In this document: piece by piece, positions 59,459-64,000 of the stretch
Position numbering within the stretch: position 1 is the first letter of the stretch
How the letters are laid out: each line of letters opens with the position of its first letter
NCBI GenBank assembly: GCA_963793025.1
Contig: CAWBYL010000006.1
Location: forward strand, 186,001-250,000
Direction: 5' to 3'
Source of the DNA: CAWBYL01 sp963793025
GTDB taxonomy: Bacteria > Actinomycetota > Acidimicrobiia > Acidimicrobiales > Acidimicrobilacustridaceae
DNA: 64,000 nt
Program-made: the position numbers and the translations under genes
Notes under the pieces: generated by a model
What the model was told of the DNA's origin: nothing
Databases searched by the model: none
The model's input: only the letters and a program-made list of their open reading frames with translations

Positions 59459-59654
59459 GGTGTCCTTCGGCGGGGGGGAGGAGTCGACGGACGCCGCCTG
59501 GCGTCGAGGACCGACGATCGGGCGGTGGCCCGGACCCACGGTCAGGTCGAAGCCGGAGATCCTACCGCGAGGCCGTCTGTCTCAGCAGATGGAGCCGAGC
59601 GCGACGGAGTGTCGGAATCGTCCGCGCCGGACCCTCGCCCGTCTCGAGATGCGG

Positions 59655-60602
59655 TCAGGCGACGGCGGTCTGCAGGGCCTGGCGCAGCTCGCCCCGGTCG
59701 AAGATGTTGTCGAGACGGGAGGAGATCAGGCCGTTGGGGTGGGCGACGAACAGACTCGGCTCGAACGACAGCCCAAAGGCGTCGACCACGGGGGCCAGCC
59801 CGTTCGTGGCCGGGGTGCTCCCACCGTTCGGGTCCTGGTAGACCTCGGCGTGGACGAAGCGGACGTCAGGGAACGCGGCCATCTGCTCGAGCACGAGGTC
59901 GAGCACGGGCCCGCACACCCCCGTCTGGCAGTACTGAGGGGTGCTGATCATGAGCGCCACCGGGGCGCCGTCGGCGAGGACGTCGGCCAGGCTGCGCTCG
60001 TGGAGCGGGCACGCCGGTACTCGGGTGCAGATCGGGTCGATGCCCCGGGCGTCGGCGGTCGTCGGGGTGTCGACCGACGCCATCGGGGTGCCGGGCTGGA
60101 GGATCGACACCGTGGCCGGATCCTGCACGGCGAAGGCCTGGCTCACCGTGCGCCCGTCGAGCTCGCCGCTGACCGTCCACGTGCCGGGCTGGTCGAAGGT
60201 GGTGGTGAGCGGGTAGTAGCCGATGGGGACGCCGTCGGTGTGGCGGTCGAGCACGACGGGCTCGACCTCGGCGCCACCTTCGCGCGTGACCTGCAGGCTC
60301 AGCGTCTCGGGACCGTCGGTGGTGGGCGGCCCGTCGGGCGAGGTGATGGTGAAGGCCATCCGCTGAGGTGTCTGCGACACGAGGTAGTCGCCGCTGTAGT
60401 TGAACAGCCCGACGAGCTGACGACCGCCGAGGTCGTCGGAGAGCGACAGCTGGTCGACGGTGCTCACCTTCGAGCTCGACCCGCAGGCGGACAGCAGGCC
60501 GGGGAAGCCGACGGCGACCGCACCGAGCCCGCCGAGGGCTCCCGCCCGGCGCAGGAACGTGCGTCGGTCGAGCGGGCGGAGGTCGGGGGGTTCGAGGCTC
60601 AT
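59655..60602 (-). CDS. Tat-exported lipoprotein with thioredoxin-like domain
   Basis: 315 residues. A Tat signal (RRTFLRRAG at 13-21) ends in a lipobox LLSAC40. An Ig-like region (SGELDGRTVSQAFAVQDPAT) precedes a C-terminal thioredoxin-like domain with ALMISTPQYCQTGVCGPVLD, a CxxxxC pair rather than CxxC. It may be a redox or copper-handling protein of the outer membrane face. It is divergent from the molybdo-enzyme gene. Confidence 0.78.
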   Translation of the reverse strand: MSLEPPDLRPLDRRTFLRRAGALGGLGAVAVGFPGLLSACGSSSKVSTVDQLSLSDDLGGRQLVGLFNYSGDYLVSQTPQRMAFTITSPDGPPTTDGPETLSLQVTREGGAEVEPVVLDRHTDGVPIGYYPLTTTFDQPGTWTVSGELDGRTVSQAFAVQDPATVSILQPGTPMASVDTPTTADARGIDPICTRVPACPLHERSLADVLADGAPVALMISTPQYCQTGVCGPVLDLVLEQMAAFPDVRFVHAEVYQDPNGGSTPATNGLAPVVDAFGLSFEPSLFVAHPNGLISSRLDNIFDRGELRQALQTAVA

Positions 60603-60615
60603 CGGTGCCCGAACC

Positions 60616-60621
60616 TATCCT
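60616..60621 (+). promoter_or_regulatory. -10 box of a leaderless molybdo-protein transcript
   Basis: TATCCT lies 7 bases before GTG 60629, deciding for this start over the upstream start at 60605. Confidence 0.5.
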
Positions 60622-60628
60622 GCGCCCG

Positions 60629-62254
60629 GTGTCCGTCCACCCCGCCCCCCAGCCCGAGCCTCAGGCCGTCTCCCTCGTCGTCGACGGTCGGGCGGTCGAG
60701 GTGCCCGACGACGGCTCCTCGCTGCTGGTGGCCCTGCGTGACCACCTCGGCGTCACCTCGCCCAAGGACGGATGCAGCCCCCAGGGCCAGTGCGGGTGCT
60801 GCACGGTGCTCGTCGACGGCGCCCCCCGGGTGTCGTGCGTGACCCCGGTGCGGCGGATGGCCGGCCGGTTCATCACCACTGTCGACGGCCTGGCCGAGGA
60901 CGACCGTCGTCGCTGGGCCGACGCCTTCTGCGCGACGGGCGCCAGCCAGTGCGGTTTCTGCACGCCGGGCATCGTGTGCCGGTTCGAGGGCCTGCGGGCC
61001 AAGGGCACCGCCGCGGACGACCACGCCGCGGTCGACCGGGCGTTGGCCGCCCACCTCTGTCGCTGCACCGGCTGGCAGACCATCGTCGAGGCGTGGGCCG
61101 TCGGCGTGTCCGGTGCCTCGTCGACCGCCGCCGCGCTCGGTGCCGACCGCGACCTCGGGGCCGCGTCCCGCCGGGCCGGGCTCGAGGGCGGCGTTCCTCA
61201 ACGCGTCGCCCCCGACGTGGTGCTCGGCGGCGGGGGGTTCGCCGACGACACCGCCCCGCGGGGGGCCCTGGTGGCGGTGCCCGACGGCGCCGGAGGGTGG
61301 GCGGTCGGTGAGACGCTCGCCGAGGCCCGCCAGGCGGCGGGCAAGGTGCAGGGACGCCACGGCACCGTCGAGGCCGAGCCGCCGATCGACGTTCCCCCCG
61401 GCGAGTGGGTCCGCACCCTGCGGACGAGCTGGGTGGAACCGGCCTACCTGGAGACCGACGCGTCGTGGTGCGAGCCCGGCGGCGAACCGGCCGGCCCCCT
61501 CGCCAACGGAGGCGCGTTCGGCGGGAAGACGGACTCACCGGCCCCGGGCGCGGCCCGGGAGCTGGCCGACCTCCACGGCCGCCCGGTGCGCGTCCTGTTG
61601 TCTCGCGAGGACACCGTGCAGACCGGTGCCAAGCGCCCCCCTGTCGCCGCCGGTGTCCGGGCCGACGGCACCGGCGTCCTCCGGGTGGCGCGCACCCCGG
61701 GAGTGGCGGCCGCGATCGCTCCGGTGGCTCCGGGCCTGGTCGTGGAGGAGGTCGAGGTCGCCGGCCCGCCGACCTCGGTGGCCATCCGTGGCGCCGGGTG
61801 GGTCGAGGCCGCGGTGCTGATGGCGTCGCTGGCCGACGCCTCGAGTACGCCGGATGTCCACGCGGCACGCATCGAGTCACCGTCGGGCGCGGTGGCGGGG
61901 GCCGTCGTGGCCCTCGACGGATCGGTCCACGTCGAGGTGTGGTGCGGGCAGATCCTCGACGAGGTCGTGCTGCGGTCCTACGTGATCGGCGCCGCCCACA
62001 TGGCCATCGGCTGGGTGACGAGCGAGGGCCTCGCGGTGGACGGGGACGGACGGGTGAGCGATCTCACCATCCGCTCCTTCGGGATCCTGCGGGCCGCCGA
62101 CATGCCTCGGATCGAGGTCACCCTGCACCCCGAGGACCGTGACCCGGTGAACGGATCCGACGCCGCCTTCGCCGCCGTGGCCGCGGCGACGTGGGCGGCT
62201 CAGGGATACCAACGGAGCTGGCCGACGGGCCGCCCGCTGGGCGCCCCGACCTGA
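60629..62254 (+). CDS. Compact molybdenum-hydroxylase-like fusion, 2Fe-2S plus partial Mo domain
   Basis: 541 residues. N-terminal half: two [2Fe-2S] sites, CSPQGQCGCCTVLVDG and CGFCTPGIVCRFEGL with CRCTGWQT, as in xanthine dehydrogenase family small subunits. C-terminal half: pieces of the molybdopterin domain, NGGAFGGKTDSPAPGA and GAAHMAIGWVTSEGL, NGSDAAFAAVAAATW. No FAD domain. A full large subunit is about 750 residues, so this is a drastically shortened fusion. It may be an electron-transfer protein or a minimal enzyme of unknown substrate. Confidence 0.72.
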   Translation: MSVHPAPQPEPQAVSLVVDGRAVEVPDDGSSLLVALRDHLGVTSPKDGCSPQGQCGCCTVLVDGAPRVSCVTPVRRMAGRFITTVDGLAEDDRRRWADAFCATGASQCGFCTPGIVCRFEGLRAKGTAADDHAAVDRALAAHLCRCTGWQTIVEAWAVGVSGASSTAAALGADRDLGAASRRAGLEGGVPQRVAPDVVLGGGGFADDTAPRGALVAVPDGAGGWAVGETLAEARQAAGKVQGRHGTVEAEPPIDVPPGEWVRTLRTSWVEPAYLETDASWCEPGGEPAGPLANGGAFGGKTDSPAPGAARELADLHGRPVRVLLSREDTVQTGAKRPPVAAGVRADGTGVLRVARTPGVAAAIAPVAPGLVVEEVEVAGPPTSVAIRGAGWVEAAVLMASLADASSTPDVHAARIESPSGAVAGAVVALDGSVHVEVWCGQILDEVVLRSYVIGAAHMAIGWVTSEGLAVDGDGRVSDLTIRSFGILRAADMPRIEVTLHPEDRDPVNGSDAAFAAVAAATWAAQGYQRSWPTGRPLGAPT

Positions 62255-62276
62255 GTCTCTGTGCCACAGTGGATCG

Positions 62277-62633
62277 ATGAGCACGCCCGTCGGTCCCTAC
62301 TCGCCGATCGTTCGAGCGGGCGATCTGCTCGTGGTGTCCGGTCAGCTCGGCCTGCTCGACGGCGAGATGGTGGCGGGCGGGGTGGCGGCCGAGACCAGCC
62401 AGGCCGTGGTCAACATCGGTGCCCTCCTCGAGTCGGAGGGCGCCGCGCTCACCGATGTCATCAAGACCACGGTCTTCCTGCGCCACATGCGTGACTTCCC
62501 GATCATGAACGAGGCCTACGTCGCCGGGTTCGGGGACCACCGCCCGGCCCGGAGCGCCTTCGCCGTGGCCGAGCTCCCGATGGTCGCCCTGGTCGAGATC
62601 GAGGCCTGGGCCCACGCCCCAGCCGACCGGTAG
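62277..62633 (+). CDS. ridA: RidA-family enamine/imine deaminase
   Basis: 118 residues. It has GPYSPIVRAGDLLVVSGQLG, VIKTTVFLRHMRDFPIMNEA and RSAFAVAELPM including the conserved Arg of the active site. RidA removes reactive enamines from PLP enzymes. It follows the molybdo-protein by 22 bases. Intact. Confidence 0.9.
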   Translation: MSTPVGPYSPIVRAGDLLVVSGQLGLLDGEMVAGGVAAETSQAVVNIGALLESEGAALTDVIKTTVFLRHMRDFPIMNEAYVAGFGDHRPARSAFAVAELPMVALVEIEAWAHAPADR

Positions 62634-62636
62634 GGT
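62631..62636 (+). promoter_or_regulatory. -10 box overlapping the ridA stop
   Basis: TAGGGT begins with the ridA TAG stop and lies 6 bases before GTG 62643, so the small downstream gene may have its own leaderless promoter. Confidence 0.45.
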
Positions 62637-62642
62637 TGTCCC

Positions 62643-62801
62643 GTGCCCGGAGCGATCATCATCGTCGTCGTGTTGCTGGTGGTCATCCCCGTCGGCTTCC
62701 TCGTCACCATGTCACTCGTCGCCGCCGTCCTCGGCTGGACGGTCAAGGCCGAGGTCGACGACGCCTACGAGGGCACCGAGGAGCTGGCCCTCGAGAGTTG
62801 A
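62643..62801 (+). CDS. Small single-helix membrane protein, 52 residues
   Basis: GTG 62643 to TGA 62801. The product has one long hydrophobic stretch (about residues 4-32: IIIVVVLLVVIPVGFLVTMS) followed by an acidic cytoplasmic tail. Codons are rich in G/C third bases, supporting coding. It is too short for family assignment. Function unknown. Confidence 0.55.
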   Translation: MPGAIIIVVVLLVVIPVGFLVTMSLVAAVLGWTVKAEVDDAYEGTEELALES

Positions 62802-62951
62802 GGGCACGGGGCCGGTCGCCGCTCGTTCGGTGGTCGGCTGTCGATCTGCGCGAATCCATCGACTTGCCTGGCGATTCCCGCTAGCGTCTCGCCACGTTGA
62901 TAGGCGCAGGGAAGGTGTTCCGACCCCGCAGTTACAGAAAGGGGTGTCGGA

Positions 62952-63152
62952 GTGGCCTCCGGTACCGTCAAGTGGTTCAACGCCGAGAAGGGTTACGGCT
63001 TCATCTCTCGTGAGGGTGGCCCCGACGTGTTCGTGCACTACAGCGCGATCCAGGGTTCGGGCTATCGCTCTCTCGAAGAGGGTCAGGCTGTCGAGTTCGA
63101 GGTGACCAGCGGCCCGAAGGGCGATCAGGCTCAGGACGTTCGTCCGATCTGA
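62952..63152 (+). CDS. csp: Cold-shock protein CspA type
   Basis: 66 residues, GTG start with AAAGGGG upstream. RNA-binding motifs KGYGFI (RNP1) and VFVHY (RNP2) are intact, and it starts GTVKWFNAEK. CSD proteins bind RNA and single-stranded DNA. The 150-base leader before it (62802-62951) may hold the usual regulatory 5' UTR. Confidence 0.95.
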   Translation: MASGTVKWFNAEKGYGFISREGGPDVFVHYSAIQGSGYRSLEEGQAVEFEVTSGPKGDQAQDVRPI

Positions 63153-63191
63153 ACCTCCCTCAACACGAACGAAGCAACACCAAGCACGCGT

Positions 63192-63218
63192 GACGGGCCG
63201 CCCTCGGGGTGGCCCGTC
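63192..63218. terminator. Terminator between csp and the convergent regulator
   Basis: A stem of about 12 pairs (GACGGGCC/GGCCCGTC outer arms with a GC inner part) on a 27-base palindrome. It can act for both convergent genes. Confidence 0.65.
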
Positions 63219-63250
63219 GCCGTTCCGGGACCGACCGTCGGCGAACCGGC

Positions 63251-63934
63251 TCAGAGGCTCCAGCGGGACTGGCCGAAGCGGTAGCCGACGCTGCGCACGG
63301 TCTGGATCAGGTTGGCGTGCTGTTCGCCGAGCTTGGCCCGCAGCCGGCGGATGTGGACGTCGACGGTGCGAGCGCCGCCGTAGTACTCGTAGCCCCACAC
63401 CCGGCTGAGCAGCGTCTCGCGGGTGAACACCTTTCCGGGGTGCGACGACAGGAACTTGAGCAGCTCGTACTCCATGTAGGTGAGGTCGAGCGGCTTGCCG
63501 GAGATGGCGGCCTGGTAGGTCTCGAGGTTGAGGACCAGCTCGCCGTACTCGATGAGCTCGGGTCGGGTGCCCCGCCCGGTGCGCCAGAACAGGTGCTTGA
63601 GACGGGCCTCGAGCTCTCGTGGGTGAAACGGCGCCAGACAGAAGTCGTCGAACAGGTCGTCGCGCAGCTCGAGGTCGCTGAGCTGGGTGCCGCTGACCAA
63701 CAACAGCACCGGCTCGAGCGGCGCGTCACGCTTGCGCAGGGCCCGGCACAGGGCGAAGGCCCGCTCGGCTTCGACGTGGGCGCACACGATGGCCCCGGCC
63801 CATCCGTCGTCGGGCTCCAGCCGGGACGCGCTGGCCTCGTCGGTCGCCGCCTTCCAGGGGTAGCCGGCCAGGTCGAGGGCCTGGGCCAGCTCCGGTGGGA
63901 CAGGGTCAGGGAAGAGGAGTATCGGTTCCATCAC
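63251..63934 (-). CDS. OmpR/GlnR-like winged-helix regulator with atypical receiver
   Basis: 227 residues from GTG 63934 (ATG 63931 also fits). The C-terminal winged helix is typical OmpR/PhoB (YMEYELLKFLSSHPGKVFTR, RTVDVHIRRLRAKLG, VRSVGYRFG). The N-terminal domain has a receiver-like fold but reads GWAGAIVCAHVEA where the phospho-Asp should be, so it is probably not phosphorylated. GlnR, the actinobacterial nitrogen regulator, has the same trait. It starts 4 bases after a glutamine synthetase, which supports a GlnR-like role. Confidence 0.75.
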   Translation of the reverse strand: MMEPILLFPDPVPPELAQALDLAGYPWKAATDEASASRLEPDDGWAGAIVCAHVEAERAFALCRALRKRDAPLEPVLLLVSGTQLSDLELRDDLFDDFCLAPFHPRELEARLKHLFWRTGRGTRPELIEYGELVLNLETYQAAISGKPLDLTYMEYELLKFLSSHPGKVFTRETLLSRVWGYEYYGGARTVDVHIRRLRAKLGEQHANLIQTVRSVGYRFGQSRWSL

Positions 63935-63937
63935 CGT

Positions 63938-64000
63938 TCACCAGGTGGGCAGGTACCGGTCGAGTTCGAACTGGGTGACCTGGGACTTGTAGTCGAACCA
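63938..64000 (-). CDS. Glutamine synthetase, C-terminal end
   Basis: Only the last 20 codons are in the window: WFDYKSQVTQFELDRYLPTW then TGA. The C-terminal YxxQVTxxELxRYL pattern is that of actinobacterial GlnA-type proteins. It leads into the GlnR-like gene by 3 bases, so the two form an operon. Confidence 0.7.
   Translation of the reverse strand, partial: WFDYKSQVTQFELDRYLPTW

Overview
The window is 64 kb of very GC-rich, densely packed bacterial chromosome. It points to a high-GC actinobacterium, most likely of the class Acidimicrobiia (an Iamia/Ilumatobacter-like lineage). The reasons are the dnaK-grpE-dnaJ-hspR-clpB order, a WhiB7-type regulator with an AT-hook, PurS/PurQ/PurL, a caa3 oxidase cluster with CtaG, F420-dependent (LLM) enzymes, and frequent GTG starts. 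The class assignment is inference; actinobacterial affinity is strong. There is no prophage, IS element or CRISPR array.

Layout. 1-5.8 kb: heat-shock operon (3' part of dnaK, grpE, dnaJ, hspR) followed by clpB with its own palindrome-rich promoter region. 6-7.9 kb: two secreted proteins ending in LPYTG sortase signals. 8-22.7 kb: purine and pyrimidine genes purA, purD, purE, convergent purK, purB, purC, purS, purQ, purL, purF, purM and pyrE; many carry single-base frameshifts as sequenced. 22.7-31.6 kb: accessory metabolism (malic enzyme, HAD hydrolase, esterase, VOC proteins, P450, cupredoxin, a DinB stub, YqeY, an endonuclease-VII-like nuclease). 31.7-32.0 kb: a tRNA operon (Glu, Asp, Phe). 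32.2-34.5 kb: predicted metalloprotease and a ctaA-clpS-DUF2017 operon. 35.5-45.1 kb: aa3/caa3 oxidase locus (ctaB, a COX1/COX3-like pair lacking metal ligands, an unknown membrane protein, ctaC, ctaD, ctaE, ctaF, ctaG). 45.1-52.3 kb: ABC exporter, serS, two fluoride channels, pdxH, an F420 oxidoreductase, and a CcdA/TlpA thiol-redox pair. 52.5-56.7 kb: whiB7 with a leader peptide and terminator, thioesterase, serpin, Mrp. 56.7-64 kb: SufR-like regulator, ErpA, SulP transporter, Tat lipoprotein, a fused molybdenum-hydroxylase-like protein, RidA, cold-shock protein, an atypical response regulator and the tail of glutamine synthetase.

How it works together. The purine block supplies nearly all of the IMP-to-AMP route except PurN and PurH. 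The cta block encodes heme A synthesis (ctaA, ctaB), the oxidase subunits and an assembly factor; the CcdA/TlpA pair at 51-52 kb could serve heme or copper-site thiol reduction. The SufR-like regulator, Mrp and ErpA form an iron-sulfur module around one divergent promoter.

Two features recur. Many genes start 6-8 bases after a TANNNT box with no Shine-Dalgarno, which is the signature of leaderless transcripts. About fifteen single-base frameshifts interrupt otherwise well-conserved genes, nine of them between 10.4 and 17.1 kb; these look like assembly errors rather than gene decay.
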